Notes: a model not told the origin generated them from the letters alone. 64,000 nt of DNA from CBDCMJ01 sp965224325 (GCA_965224325.1 CBDCYT010000014.1:1-64000); one strand, 5' to 3'; numbered from the stretch's first letter, positions 27,535 to 36,874 are shown. Translations and numbers: made by a program.

Positions 27535-29364
27535 ATGGTCGCGCAACCCCACATGTCCACCGGCAGGCCGTCCGCGTCCGGTCCAGCAGACCTAGTGCTG
27601 GTGAACGCTAAGGTTATCACGCTGGACCCTCAACAACCCGTCGCAGAGGCCGTGGCTACTCGAGGGGAGGTGATTCTTGCCGCAGGCCGCCGCACCGACG
27701 TGGAGTCCCTCGCCGGACCCCTGAGCCGCACCATAGATTGTCGCGGAATGACCCTGCTTCCCGGGTTCGTGGACGCCCACTGCCATTTGCTGGCTATGGC
27801 CGCCTCACTCCAGGGGTTGGACTGCAGTTCTGAACCGCTCACGACCATTTCACAGCTGCAACGCGCGGTGCGGGACCGGGCGGAAGCAACGCCTGACGGG
27901 CAGTGGGTGCGAGGCTTCGGCTATGACGATCTGCGTCTAATGGAGAGGCGGCACCCCACCCGCTGGGACCTGGACGAAACCGCTCCTAGCAACCCGGTCC
28001 GCTTAGACCACAGAAGCGGCCATGCCACGGTATTGAACAGCCATGGTCTGCGGTTGGCCGGGATACACCGGGAAACCCCGGACCCCGTTGAAGGCGTGAT
28101 ATGCCGGGATGAAACAACCGGCGAGCCCACCGGGCTGCTTCTGGAGATGGCCGGATACTTGAGCCAACGGCTGGGCAAGCTGAGGGGCGAAGACGATTTG
28201 GCCGAGGGGGTGGCAGAGTTGGACCGGAAATTGCTCAGCTACGGCATTACCTCCGTCCAGGACGCCGGTCCCAACAACGACGCTGCCCGTTGGCGCGCCT
28301 TCCAGGACCTGCAGGCGTCGGGCCGGTTAACGCCCCGGATTACCATGATGGCTGGGGCTGGGCGCGTGGAAGAGTTTCTGGCCGCGGGCCGCTACTGGGG
28401 ATGCGGCGACTCTAGACTGCGGTTGGGGCACGTAAAAGTGATGCTTACCCTGAGCACCGGGTCCCTCCAACCGGACCCCGAAGCACTGGCGAATACGATC
28501 CGGGAAGCTCGGCAAGCTGGCTTCCCAGTGGCAATCCACGCCATTGAGCAGGAGGCGATTGCCGCGGCAGTCCAAGCAATATCGGAGCATCCACAGAGCC
28601 GGTTCATCCACGGAGAACCTGCCTATTCATCCGCTCGCGAAGTGGAGACTAGGGGGAGGTTTTCCACAGCGGAGAGGGATGAGCAAAGTTCCCCCCCTGG
28701 TTATTGGCCTCCCGGTTATTGGACTAAAGATTGGCCTGAAGATTGGCCTAAAGAAAGGGCCGGCGCACAGCCTTTACGAGAAACTACGTTAGCTATGCCC
28801 CCGGACAGGATCGAGCATTGCGCTGAGTGTCCTCCCGCATTGGCGGCCCAATTGCGCCGCTGCGGCACCATGGTGGTGACCCAGCCGGGGTTCGTGTACT
28901 GGAACGGCGATCGCTACCGGCAAGAGGTGGACCCAAGGTTGTTGAGATGGCTCTATCCCATAGGCGGGTTGGTTAGTTCCGGCGTAAACGTTGCCTTCGG
29001 GTCGGACGCCCCGGTCGTCGACCCCAATCCCTGGCCGGCTATCTATAGCGCTGTCACGGGGGCCACCAAGTCCGGACAGGATTTCCGGTTGGGCAAGCGA
29101 GGCGACCGAGGCCGCTCTCAGGTTGTGATGTTGGAATCGGCCCTACGCAGGTACACGCTGGGTGGAGCTTACGCGGAAGGCGCCCACGATCTGAAAGGCA
29201 GCATCCAACAGGGAAAGTTGGCAGACTTGGTGTTGGTGGACATAGACCGGACCAGCGTAGACCCATCGAGGCTGAAGGAGGTGCGCCCGGTGCTGACCGT
29301 ATTGGGCGGCCGAATCGCTTGGCAGGCTGAAGCCGCCGGACCTAGTACCGGCGTTCCCGCGTGA
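27535..29364 (+). CDS. YtcJ-like amidohydrolase family 3 protein
   Basis: Metal-dependent hydrolase of 609 residues. The N-terminal beta-sandwich ends in GMTLLPGFVDAHCHLL with the HxH metal pair (HCH), typical of the YtcJ/LAF3 group. VRGFGYDDLRL, LDHRSGHATVLNS, VQDAGPN, HAIEQEA, RIEHC and GSDAPVVDPNPW are ordered as in the family. Between about residues 370 and 420 an insertion contains tandem repeats rich in Trp-Pro and Pro-Gly-Tyr-Trp that are not part of the fold. Its C-terminal coding end overlaps the 3' end of the convergent polyprenyl synthase gene by 23 bp. Substrate unknown. Confidence 0.87.
   Translation: MVAQPHMSTGRPSASGPADLVLVNAKVITLDPQQPVAEAVATRGEVILAAGRRTDVESLAGPLSRTIDCRGMTLLPGFVDAHCHLLAMAASLQGLDCSSEPLTTISQLQRAVRDRAEATPDGQWVRGFGYDDLRLMERRHPTRWDLDETAPSNPVRLDHRSGHATVLNSHGLRLAGIHRETPDPVEGVICRDETTGEPTGLLLEMAGYLSQRLGKLRGEDDLAEGVAELDRKLLSYGITSVQDAGPNNDAARWRAFQDLQASGRLTPRITMMAGAGRVEEFLAAGRYWGCGDSRLRLGHVKVMLTLSTGSLQPDPEALANTIREARQAGFPVAIHAIEQEAIAAAVQAISEHPQSRFIHGEPAYSSAREVETRGRFSTAERDEQSSPPGYWPPGYWTKDWPEDWPKERAGAQPLRETTLAMPPDRIEHCAECPPALAAQLRRCGTMVVTQPGFVYWNGDRYRQEVDPRLLRWLYPIGGLVSSGVNVAFGSDAPVVDPNPWPAIYSAVTGATKSGQDFRLGKRGDRGRSQVVMLESALRRYTLGGAYAEGAHDLKGSIQQGKLADLVLVDIDRTSVDPSRLKEVRPVLTVLGGRIAWQAEAAGPSTGVPA
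28696..28752 (+). repeat. In-frame tandem repeats inside the amidohydrolase
   Basis: CCCGGTTATTGG-type units (two) are followed by AAAGATTGGCCT/GAAGATTGGCCT-type units (two). They encode PPGYW PPGYW and TKDWP EDWP, a low-complexity insert between the HAIEQEA and RIEHC metal-site segments. Confidence 0.85.
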
Positions 29365-30325
29365 AGCAGGAAAGTTCCAGCAAGGAGCGGCGGGCGTCGC
29401 AGTCGGGCAGCACTTGGAGGGCCTCAGACGCGTCGTCACAGTACTGCTGGATAACCGCGTAGCAGTCATCGATAACAGGAGAGTCGTTTATCATGTCCAG
29501 GACCTGCTGCAAGGCAGTGCTCTGGCCACGGTCCTGGAACAACTTCTCAACAAGATTGTGGTCCGGATACCTTTCCATCAGCTTTATGGTGGGCAAAGTT
29601 AGCACCCCTTGCATGAGGTCGTTACCCACCGGCTTGCCCATCTCAGTAGCGTCTCCCAGAACGTCCAGCAAATCGTCCATTATCTGGAAAGCCATGCCGA
29701 TGTTGTAGGCGTAGGTCCGCAACGCTTGGATTTGCGGCTCAGGGGCGGAGGCCAAAATAGCGCCCGATTCGGCGGACGTGCAGAACAACGAGGCGGTCTT
29801 CCGGTAAATTCGTTCTTCGTAGAGCTTGAGGGCCTCTACGGGGTCGAAGGCGCTGAAAAATTCGATCAACTCCCCGCTGGCGAGGTCCATGATAGTCTCG
29901 GCGAAGCGGCGAATAATCCGCATATTCCCGGTGTCGCAAACGAAGGTCGCAGAGGTGGCGAACACGTAGTCCCCGAATAGTACGGAGACGTGATGACCCC
30001 AGACGCTGCCCACGGTGGCCTTGCCCCGCCGCAGGGCTGAGTTGTCCACTGTGTCATCATGGATCAACGTAGCAACGTGCAGTAGTTCCACCGCCGCCGC
30101 CATGGTGATCGCGTGCTCTCGATTGTGAGGATAGAAGCCTGCGGCCAGCAAAGTTATCGCCGGCCTCATACGCTTACCACCACTGGTCGTCACGTAGGTC
30201 AACAGAGGCTCCAGATAGGGTGTGCCTGTTTGGGACAGCCCCCGGAGCTTCTCTTCTACTTGCGCCAGTTCATCGCGAATCGGGGCGTAGATCGACGCGG
30301 TGCGTTCATCCAAGCCTTTAAGCAA
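29342..30325 (-). CDS. Trans-polyprenyl diphosphate synthase
   Basis: Head-to-tail isoprenyl synthase of about 327 residues making long-chain polyprenyl diphosphates, for instance for menaquinone side chains. The first Asp-rich motif is IHDDTVDNS (DDxxD), the second is MDDLLD (DDxxD). GGKRMRP precedes, as usual. The frame is open for 86 more codons, but these overlap metG. TTG 30325, with AGGGGG 5 nt upstream and 8 bp after the metG stop, gives a normal N-terminus (IYAPIRDELAQVEEKL). Chain length cannot be read with certainty. Confidence 0.87.
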   Translation of the reverse strand: MLKGLDERTASIYAPIRDELAQVEEKLRGLSQTGTPYLEPLLTYVTTSGGKRMRPAITLLAAGFYPHNREHAITMAAAVELLHVATLIHDDTVDNSALRRGKATVGSVWGHHVSVLFGDYVFATSATFVCDTGNMRIIRRFAETIMDLASGELIEFFSAFDPVEALKLYEERIYRKTASLFCTSAESGAILASAPEPQIQALRTYAYNIGMAFQIMDDLLDVLGDATEMGKPVGNDLMQGVLTLPTIKLMERYPDHNLVEKLFQDRGQSTALQQVLDMINDSPVIDDCYAVIQQYCDDASEALQVLPDCDARRSLLELSCFTRERRY

Positions 30326-30333
30326 ACTGCCCC

Positions 30334-32019
30334 CTACGCGGCTACGCCGCCTAGGCGACGCACTTCTTCTTCGACAACTTGTGAGTCCAACTTGGTGTAG
30401 AGAGGTGAGGGATTGCGAAGGTCTCCGCCAGCCTGCACTGCTTCCACTATGCGCTCGAAGTCCCACGTTTCCCGCTCCACCGGCCCGTCGAACCCCAGGA
30501 ATTGGTGCAGTCGCTGGGCGCTGAAGGGAAGAAAAGGATAAACCATCGCCTTGAGACAATTTATCGCGGCTATCGTCACCCACAGGGAAGTAGCTGCTTG
30601 TTGCCGGTCAGTTTTGAGCGACTTCCAAGGAGCCGTGACGTCCAGGTAGCGGTTGGCTTGCCTAGCCAAGGAAAAAGCCGCTCCGATGGCGGCCTTGAAG
30701 TGGCAACGGTAAAGATTTTGGTCCACCGTGTTCAAAGCCTCGCGGGCGTTGTCCAGGAGCCCCTGGTCCAGCTCACTCAACGGCCCGGGAACGGGAATCT
30801 TGCCGTCGAAGTTACGGTAGGTAAAGGACAGCACCCGGTGGACCAAGTTGCCGAAAGTAGCCACGAGTTCGTCGTTGTTGCGGCGAACGAACTCACCCCA
30901 AGAAAAATCAGAGTCTCCCGTCTCCGGCATATTTATGCTGAGCAAGTAGCGCAAGGGGTCCGGATCGTACCTGGAGAGGTAGTCCGGCACCCAAACCGCC
31001 CAGTTTTGGCTGGTCGAGAATTTCCGGTCTTCCAGACTCAAGAACTCGTTGGCCGGCACGTCGTAGGGAAGGTTCAAGCCGCCGTAACCCATCAGCATGG
31101 CCGGCCAGATGATCGAGTGAAAGGGTATGTTGTCTTTGCCGATGAAGTAGTAAGACTTGGTGGCGGGGTCCTTCCAGAAGTCTTCCCATTGGGAGGGCGC
31201 ACCCTCCCGGCTAGCCCACTCCACTGCGGCGGACAGGTAACCGATCACGGCTTCGAACCAGACGTAGATCCGCTTATCGTCGTACCCTTCCTGCGGGACT
31301 GGGACGCCCCAAGTTAGATCACGAGTAATGGCCCGGTCTTTCAGCCCGTCCTCCAGATAGCGTCGGGTAAAATTAAGGACATTGGGCCGCCAATGTTCCT
31401 GCCGATTTACCCATTCCAATAGCTGCTGTTGGAAAGCGGACAGTTTCAAGAAAAAGTGCTCAGACTCCCGGAAGCCGGGTGTGCTGCCGCAAAGGGCGCA
31501 GCGAGGCGTCACCAATTCCTGGGGGTCCAGCGTATGGCCGCATTGGTCACACTGATCGCCTCGCGCCTGCGGATGCGCGCAGTGGGGACAGACGCCGGTG
31601 ACGTAGCGGTCGGGCAGGAAACGGTTACAATCGGAACAGTGAGCCAGCAACATAGAGCCGGTGTAAATGTAACCTTGCTCCTGCAGGACCCGGAAAATGT
31701 CGTGGACTACGTCTTGGTGATTCTGGGTATGGGTGGTGGTAAATAGGTCAAAAGAGATGCCCAGTTGCTCCCAGGTATCCAGGAACTGGGCATGGTAGCG
31801 GTCCAGGATTTCTTGAGGAGTTACGTTTTCCTGTTCGGCCCGGACGGTGATGGGGGTGCCGTGGCTATCGCTCCCGGAAACCATCAGCACCTGATTACCC
31901 TTGACGCGGTGATAACGGGCAAAGACGTCAGCGGCCAAATAGCAGCCCGCCACGTGGCCTAAGTGCAACGGGCCGTTGGCGTAGGGCCAAGCGACGGCCA
32001 CGAAAATGCGTTCGGACAA
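30334..32019 (-). CDS. metG: Methionyl-tRNA synthetase
   Basis: Class I aminoacyl-tRNA synthetase charging Met onto tRNA-Met, about 561 residues. The HIGH-type motif is HLGH near residues 18-21. A connective peptide with four Cys pairs (CSDC, CPHC, CDQC, CALC) binds zinc. The KMSKS equivalent is KFSTS, the form frequent in archaeal-type MetRS. The anticodon-binding helix bundle follows, and no C-terminal EMAP/Trbp111 tail is present. TTG 32019 with GAGGAAAC 7 nt upstream is favoured; an upstream TTG at 32064 would add 15 residues. It precedes the polyprenyl synthase gene by 8 bp. Confidence 0.93.
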   Translation of the reverse strand: MSERIFVAVAWPYANGPLHLGHVAGCYLAADVFARYHRVKGNQVLMVSGSDSHGTPITVRAEQENVTPQEILDRYHAQFLDTWEQLGISFDLFTTTHTQNHQDVVHDIFRVLQEQGYIYTGSMLLAHCSDCNRFLPDRYVTGVCPHCAHPQARGDQCDQCGHTLDPQELVTPRCALCGSTPGFRESEHFFLKLSAFQQQLLEWVNRQEHWRPNVLNFTRRYLEDGLKDRAITRDLTWGVPVPQEGYDDKRIYVWFEAVIGYLSAAVEWASREGAPSQWEDFWKDPATKSYYFIGKDNIPFHSIIWPAMLMGYGGLNLPYDVPANEFLSLEDRKFSTSQNWAVWVPDYLSRYDPDPLRYLLSINMPETGDSDFSWGEFVRRNNDELVATFGNLVHRVLSFTYRNFDGKIPVPGPLSELDQGLLDNAREALNTVDQNLYRCHFKAAIGAAFSLARQANRYLDVTAPWKSLKTDRQQAATSLWVTIAAINCLKAMVYPFLPFSAQRLHQFLGFDGPVERETWDFERIVEAVQAGGDLRNPSPLYTKLDSQVVEEEVRRLGGVAA

Positions 32020-32313
32020 GGGTGAGTTTCCTCTATGAGACTCCCGATGCTCCGCCTTTAACAAAGAGGGACATTGGGAGAAGGTTCGTAAATCTTATCA
32101 CAATTCCGCCGCCAACGGCGGCAATGTCCCGGCTGGGGGAATGTGGCTCCGGAACAAGAGGCCCCTGCTCCTACAGGACGGTTGCAAAGTCCTATGGAAA
32201 CCGCGGAAACTGCTCGTGGTTACCCTGTCGAACTACCCGCCGGCTACCCTTCGACAAGCCTGGGATGATCTGGAGAGAGGCTTTGCCGATTTTGCAGTCG
32301 TTCTGACCGCTCC

Positions 32314-32869
32314 AGGGCCTTTTCATTTTCTGGGTTGGCTCGCATGGCTTCTGCCATTCCGGCGAAAGCCGTCAATCCCGCGAAGCTTGTCCCCGACCCC
32401 GATCGGGGAGCGGGAATCCATCCAGCCTTGCCGCCGGGAGTTTGTCATGTGGCAGGGCGTGGTGGATTCCCGTTTTCACGGGAATGACGGAAGGCGGGAA
32501 TGGTGGAAGGCGGGAATGACGGAAGCGCGGGAACGGTGTAAGGCGGGAATGGCGGAAGCGCGGGAATGGCGGAAGCGCGGGAATGGCGGAAGCGCGGGAA
32601 TGGCGGAAGCGCGGGAATGGCGGAAGCGCGGGAATGGCGGAAGCGCGGGAACGGCGGAAGGCGGGAATGACGGAAGCGCGGGAATGGTGGAAGGCGGGAA
32701 TGACGGAAGCGCGGGAATGGCGGAAGGCGGGAATGGCGGAAGGCGGGAATGGCGGAAGGCGGGAATGGCGGAAGCGGGGGAATGGCGGAAGGCGGGAATG
32801 ACGAAAGTGGGGAATGACGGAAGGCGGGAGTGACAGGAGGCGGGAATGACGGAACAATGAAGAGGCCCT
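32314..32869 (+). repeat. Family C repeat: REP core plus 16-17 bp minisatellite
   Basis: Bounded by AGGGCCTTTTCATTTTC and, at the right, AATGAAGAGGCCCT, an imperfect inverted pair. Inside are a REP-like pair (GGGAATCC...GGATTCCCG) and then more than 20 tandem units of the type GGAAGCGCGGGAATGGC (17 bp) alternating with GGAAGGCGGGAATGAC (16 bp), spanning about 32480-32850. Long frames across it on both strands are repeat translations, not genes. Confidence 0.9.
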
Positions 32870-32939
32870 GCTCCAAGACAGTTGCTTTTTTGATTGTCTG
32901 CCGCCCGTCATACCTACCGCTCACCCGTCTTTCCCGCGA

Positions 32940-33184
32940 AAACGGGAATCCATACAGCCTTGCTGCCGGGAGTTTGTGATGTGGCAGGGCGTAGTGGATT
33001 CCCGCTTTCACGGGAATGACGGAAGGCGGGAATGGTGGAAGGCGGGAATGACGGAGGGCGGGAATGGTGGAAGGCGGGAATGACGGAGGGCGGGAATGGT
33101 GGAGGGCGGGAATGACGGAGGGCGGGAACGACAGAAGTGGGGAGTGACGGAGGGCGGGGAATGGCGGAAGAATGAAGAGACCCT
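32940..33184 (+). repeat. Family C repeat, second array
   Basis: Begins at the REP pair near 32940 (GGGAATCCATACAGCCTTGC) and continues with about ten 16-bp GGAGGGCGGGAATGAC/GGAAGGCGGGAATGGT units to about 33160. It ends with AATGAAGAGACCCT. It is separated from the first array by some 70 bp of unique sequence and lies directly before the Leu T-box. Confidence 0.85.
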
Positions 33185-33254
33185 GGGCCAAAGCCCTTAC
33201 CGTTGACAAGGCTGGCAGTGGCTGTTAAGCTCGTGTAGCTACAAATGCCTCGGA

Positions 33255-33515
33255 ATCCGCGATGAACGGGAGTAGTAGGAGCACCCTGTCCCAGAGAGCC
33301 GGCGGCTGGTGTGAGCCGGTGACGGCAATGCTCTGAACTCGCCCCGGAGCGGCTCGCCTGAACGCCGTATCAAGGCTGGTCAGTAGGGCGCAGCGGCAGA
33401 CACCGTTAAAAGTCGCCAAGCTGTTTCGATAGTGCGCCGGAAGGCTCATCTACCGGAAAAGAAGGGTGGTACCGCGGGATCAAACTGACCCGTCCCTTCA
33501 GGGGACGGTTTTTTG
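33255..33515 (+). promoter_or_regulatory. T-box riboswitch, predicted tRNA-Leu specific
   Basis: Stem I runs from GATGAACGGGAGTAGTAG (AGTA at 33271-33274) through AGAGAGCC (33293-33300) and GGTG (33308-33311) to GAACTCGCCCCGGAG. The specifier CUC is at 33338-33340, in the same register as AUC in the first T-box. The antiterminator T-box AGGGTGGTACCGCG is at 33463-33476. Uncharged tRNA-Leu should induce the ilvB-ilvN-ilvC-leuA operon, whose end product branch includes leucine. Confidence 0.92.
33490..33514 (+). terminator. Rho-independent terminator of the Leu T-box
   Basis: CCGTCCC (33490-33496) pairs with GGGACGG (33502-33508) and is followed by a six-T run. The ilvB start codon is only about 22 nt further on. 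Confidence 0.92.
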
Positions 33516-33536
33516 TTGCCAGAAATGAGGGAGAGC

Positions 33537-35228
33537 ATGGAGTTAAGCGGCGCGGAAATTGTATGTGAGAGCCTCCTTAAAGAAGGGGTGGACGTGGTTT
33601 TCGGTTTGCCCGGCGGCGCAGTCCTGCCTCTGTACGGCGCCATGGGCAACTACCCCAATATTCGGCACATGCTGGTCCGCCACGAGCAAGGGGCGGCTAT
33701 GGCCGCGGACGGCTACGCTCGGGCCACCGGCAAAGTTGGGGTGTGCATAGCGACTTCCGGGCCGGGGGCCACCAACCTGGTTACCGGAATCGCGAATGCG
33801 CAAATGGATTCAGTGCCGTTGGTCGCCATTACCGGACAGGTGCCCAGGCCGGCCATCGGCCGTGACGCCTTTCAAGAAACGGACGTTACCGGTATCACCC
33901 TGCCCATCACCAAGCACAACTACCTGGTGATGGACGTGAAGGAAGTCGCGCCCGCTATCAAGGAAGCGTTCCACATTGCCCGGACCGGCAGGCCGGGGCC
34001 CGTATTGGTGGATATACCCAAGGACGTTCTTCTGGACGAACGCACAGAGTTTATTTGGCCTGACTCCGTCAACCTTGCCGGCTACCATCCACGTGGTGAG
34101 GCGGACGCGGGCCAGGTGGCTGAAGCAGCCGCGTTAATTAACCAGGCTGAACGCCCGATAATCCTGGCCGGTCACGGTGTGCTCATTTCCCACGCCTACG
34201 ATGAGTTGAGCCAGCTGGCGGAGAAGGCCCAGATTCCGGTAATTACTACCTTGCTGGGCATCAGTTCTTTCCCCACCAGCCACTACTTGAACCTGGGAAT
34301 GCCCGGCATGCACGGCATGGCCCACGCCAGCTTGGCCATAGATCAGGCTGACCTGCTTATCTCCCTGGGGATGCGGTTCGACGACCGGGTTACAGGGCGG
34401 CTGAAGGATTTTGCCCCCAACGCGAAGATCGTCCACGTCGACATAGACCCTTCGGAGATGAGCAAGAATGTCAAGGCAACCGCGCCGGTGGTGGGAAATC
34501 TTAAGCCCGTTCTCCAGCAACTCGTTCCTCTAGTGGAATCAGCCGTCCACCTGGAATGGCTGCGGCAAGTAGATAAACTGCGTACGGAGCACCCCCCGCT
34601 TCAGATTCGAGAGACGGAGCAGCTGCTGCCCCAATTCGTATTGAAGAAGCTCTCCGACGCCACTCAAGGCGACTCGATCATCGTGACAGGGGTCGGACAA
34701 CACCAGATGTGGGCTGCCCAGTTCTGCAAATTCCGGCAACCCAATACCTTGATCACTTCGGGCGGGCTGGGAGCCATGGGATTCGAGGTCCCCGCGGCTA
34801 TTGGAGCCAAGGTGGGCCGGCCGGACAAAACGGTGTGGTCCATCGCCGGAGACGGTGGTTTTCAGATGACCATGTGCGATCTGGCTGTCGCAGTGGAACA
34901 CAACATCGACGTGAAGTTCGCCATTCTCAACAACGGAACGCTGGGCATGGTGCACCAGTGGCAGGACCTGTTTTACCAAAAGGACTATTTCGCCACCGTC
35001 TATAGCGGCAATCCGGACTTCGTCAAACTTGCCGAGTCCTACGGCATCCGCGGCATCAGGGTGACGGAGAAAGGCGACGTGAGCGGCGCCATTCAGGAAG
35101 CCATGGAGACTCCCGGCCCGGTGGTCATCGACTTCAGGGTCAAAGAAGACGAGAACGTCTACCCCATGATTCCCGCCGGCGAATCCGTGAAGGACATGCG
35201 GGAAGGGCCTTCCTCACAGGGCCTTTAA
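33537..35228 (+). CDS. ilvB: Acetolactate synthase large subunit 2
   Basis: 563-residue ThDP-dependent acetolactate/acetohydroxybutyrate synthase. Catalytic Glu50 lies in VRHEQGAAMAADGYAR, the FAD-binding middle domain is intact, and GDGGFQM starts the Mg-ThDP site. Clearly paralogous to the 7.5-9.2 kb gene but diverged (for example DVTGITLPITKHN versus DICAITASCTKKS). ATG 33537 is chosen for GAGGGAG upstream; the frame opens at a TTG inside the terminator. First gene of ilvB-ilvN-ilvC-leuA, 3 bp before ilvN. Confidence 0.94.
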   Translation: MELSGAEIVCESLLKEGVDVVFGLPGGAVLPLYGAMGNYPNIRHMLVRHEQGAAMAADGYARATGKVGVCIATSGPGATNLVTGIANAQMDSVPLVAITGQVPRPAIGRDAFQETDVTGITLPITKHNYLVMDVKEVAPAIKEAFHIARTGRPGPVLVDIPKDVLLDERTEFIWPDSVNLAGYHPRGEADAGQVAEAAALINQAERPIILAGHGVLISHAYDELSQLAEKAQIPVITTLLGISSFPTSHYLNLGMPGMHGMAHASLAIDQADLLISLGMRFDDRVTGRLKDFAPNAKIVHVDIDPSEMSKNVKATAPVVGNLKPVLQQLVPLVESAVHLEWLRQVDKLRTEHPPLQIRETEQLLPQFVLKKLSDATQGDSIIVTGVGQHQMWAAQFCKFRQPNTLITSGGLGAMGFEVPAAIGAKVGRPDKTVWSIAGDGGFQMTMCDLAVAVEHNIDVKFAILNNGTLGMVHQWQDLFYQKDYFATVYSGNPDFVKLAESYGIRGIRVTEKGDVSGAIQEAMETPGPVVIDFRVKEDENVYPMIPAGESVKDMREGPSSQGL

Positions 35229-35231
35229 TAG

Positions 35232-35795
35232 ATGGACGAGAACGAACAGTTTCACACTATCGTGGCGCTGGTGGAAGACAGGCCCGGAGTCCTCACGCGG
35301 GTGGCCAGCATGTTCCGCAGGCGCGGATTCAACATCGCCAGCTTGGCGGTGGGCAAAAGTGAGCAGCCGGGGCTATCCCGCATGACTTTTGTGGTCAACG
35401 GGGACGAAGCTACCGTCAACCAGGTAACCAATCAGTTGGACAAGCTCATCGACGTCATCCGGGTGTCCGACATTTCCAACCAGGAAATAGTCGCCAGGGA
35501 ATTGGCCCTGATCAAGGTTAAGAGCACTACGGCGTCCCGCGGCGAAATCATTGAGATAGTGAACCTTTTCCGGGCCAACGTCGTTGACGTGGGGGTGCAG
35601 TCCTTGGTCATCGAAGTTACCGGCGAGGAGGACAAGGTCAACGCCCTACACAACTTGTTGGAGCCCTTCGGTGTCCTGGAAATGCTCCGCACCGGGCTGG
35701 TGGCGATGGTGCGGGGTCAGGCCGACGGACGGGTCAGCGATAAAGTGGGAATAGGGGTAAACGGGAACCGCACTAATGAGCGCCACGCGGGATAG
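35232..35795 (+). CDS. ilvN: Acetolactate synthase small regulatory subunit
   Basis: 187-residue partner of the large subunit, conferring feedback control by valine or leucine. The N-terminal ACT domain (about 6-80: HTIVALVEDRPGVLTRVASMFRRRGFNI) is classical, followed by the ALS_ss C-terminal domain (RELALIKVKS...). The usual effector-site Gly-Asn pocket residues cannot be judged by eye. It starts 3 bp after the ilvB stop without a good ribosome site, suggesting translational coupling. The same subunit may also serve ALS 1, which has none nearby. Confidence 0.93.
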   Translation: MDENEQFHTIVALVEDRPGVLTRVASMFRRRGFNIASLAVGKSEQPGLSRMTFVVNGDEATVNQVTNQLDKLIDVIRVSDISNQEIVARELALIKVKSTTASRGEIIEIVNLFRANVVDVGVQSLVIEVTGEEDKVNALHNLLEPFGVLEMLRTGLVAMVRGQADGRVSDKVGIGVNGNRTNERHAG

Positions 35796-35852
35796 GGTCC
35801 GTTACCCAATCCAGGGAAATAACGCATTCTAGAAGGTTAAAGCGATAACGCC

Positions 35853-36848
35853 ATGGTAAATGTGTATTACGACAACGATGCAGACCTGGGAGTATTGGCC
35901 AGTAAGACTATTGGCATCATCGGCTATGGGAGTCAAGGCCACGCCCACGCCCTGAACCTGAAAGACAACGGGCAGAACGTGGTGGTAGGCCTGTATCCCG
36001 GCAGCTCCAGTATCGCCACCGCCGAGGCCGCCGGGCTGAGGGTGGCTGAGGTGCCGGAGGTGGCGAAAGAGGCCGACGTGGTGATGATGGTCATCCCCGA
36101 CCACGTGCAGGGCCGCATCTACCGGGACCAAATCGCGCCCAACCTGAAGCCGGGCAGCGCATTCATGGTGGCCCATGGCTTCAGCATCCACTACCGCGAG
36201 ATCGTGCTGCCCGACAACATGGACGTGATGATGGTGGCGCCAAAGGCCCCCGGCCACCGGATGCGCGAGCTGTTCGTCGAGGGCGTGGGTGTGCCGTCGC
36301 TGCTGGCGGTGCATCAGGACGCCACCGGCAACGCCAAGGAAATCGGCCTGGCCTACGCCAAGGGTATCGGTTGCACAGGGGCTGGAGTGCTGGAGACCAC
36401 CATCAAGGACGAGACCGAGAGCGACCTGTTCGGCGAGCAGTCGATTCTTTGCGGCGGGGTCACCGCTCTGGTGAACGCCGCCTTCGAGACGCTGGTAGAG
36501 GCGGGATACCCCCGCGAGATTGCCTACTTCGAGTGCCTGCACGAGCTGAAGATGATCGTCGATCTGATGTACCAGGGCGGGCACAACTACATGCACTTCT
36601 CGGTCAGCGACACCGCCGAGTACGGCTCGCTCAGCCGCCGCGACCGCATCATCGACGAGCACGTTCGGGAGAACATGCGCGAGATTTTGAAGGAGATACA
36701 GGACGGCACCTTCGCCCGCGAGTGGATCGCCGAGAACGACGAGGGGCGCCCGCGATTCGTCCCCATGCGGGAAGCGGCGCAGAACGCGCCCATCGAAAGC
36801 ATCGGTAAGGAGCTGCGGGCCATGATGCCCTGGATGGACCCGAAGTAG
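35853..36848 (+). CDS. ilvC: Ketol-acid reductoisomerase (class I)
   Basis: NADPH-dependent isomeroreductase acting on acetolactate and acetohydroxybutyrate. 331 residues is the short class I form. The Rossmann motif GYGSQGHAHALNL starts at residue 24. The C-terminal knotted domain has KDETESDLFGEQ and CLHELKMIVDLMYQGG with the Mg2+-binding Asp/Glu residues. From about 36000 onward the codons become strongly C/G-ending compared with ilvB and ilvN, continuing through leuA. This suggests high expression or a separate origin. Confidence 0.95.
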   Translation: MVNVYYDNDADLGVLASKTIGIIGYGSQGHAHALNLKDNGQNVVVGLYPGSSSIATAEAAGLRVAEVPEVAKEADVVMMVIPDHVQGRIYRDQIAPNLKPGSAFMVAHGFSIHYREIVLPDNMDVMMVAPKAPGHRMRELFVEGVGVPSLLAVHQDATGNAKEIGLAYAKGIGCTGAGVLETTIKDETESDLFGEQSILCGGVTALVNAAFETLVEAGYPREIAYFECLHELKMIVDLMYQGGHNYMHFSVSDTAEYGSLSRRDRIIDEHVRENMREILKEIQDGTFAREWIAENDEGRPRFVPMREAAQNAPIESIGKELRAMMPWMDPK

Positions 36849-36874
36849 AGGAGTAGGGATCGGAGGGTGAGGCG

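Noticed and set aside
29342..30583. Full 413-codon frame for the polyprenyl synthase
   Set aside because: The first 86 codons lie within metG and look non-native (Ser/Arg-rich); TTG 30325 with a good ribosome site gives a normal length.
32372..33209. Two long minus-strand frames (about 180 and 250 codons) rich in FRHSRLPPFP repeats
   Set aside because: They are translations of the 16-17 bp minisatellite array and REP cores; no ribosome site, no non-repetitive domain.
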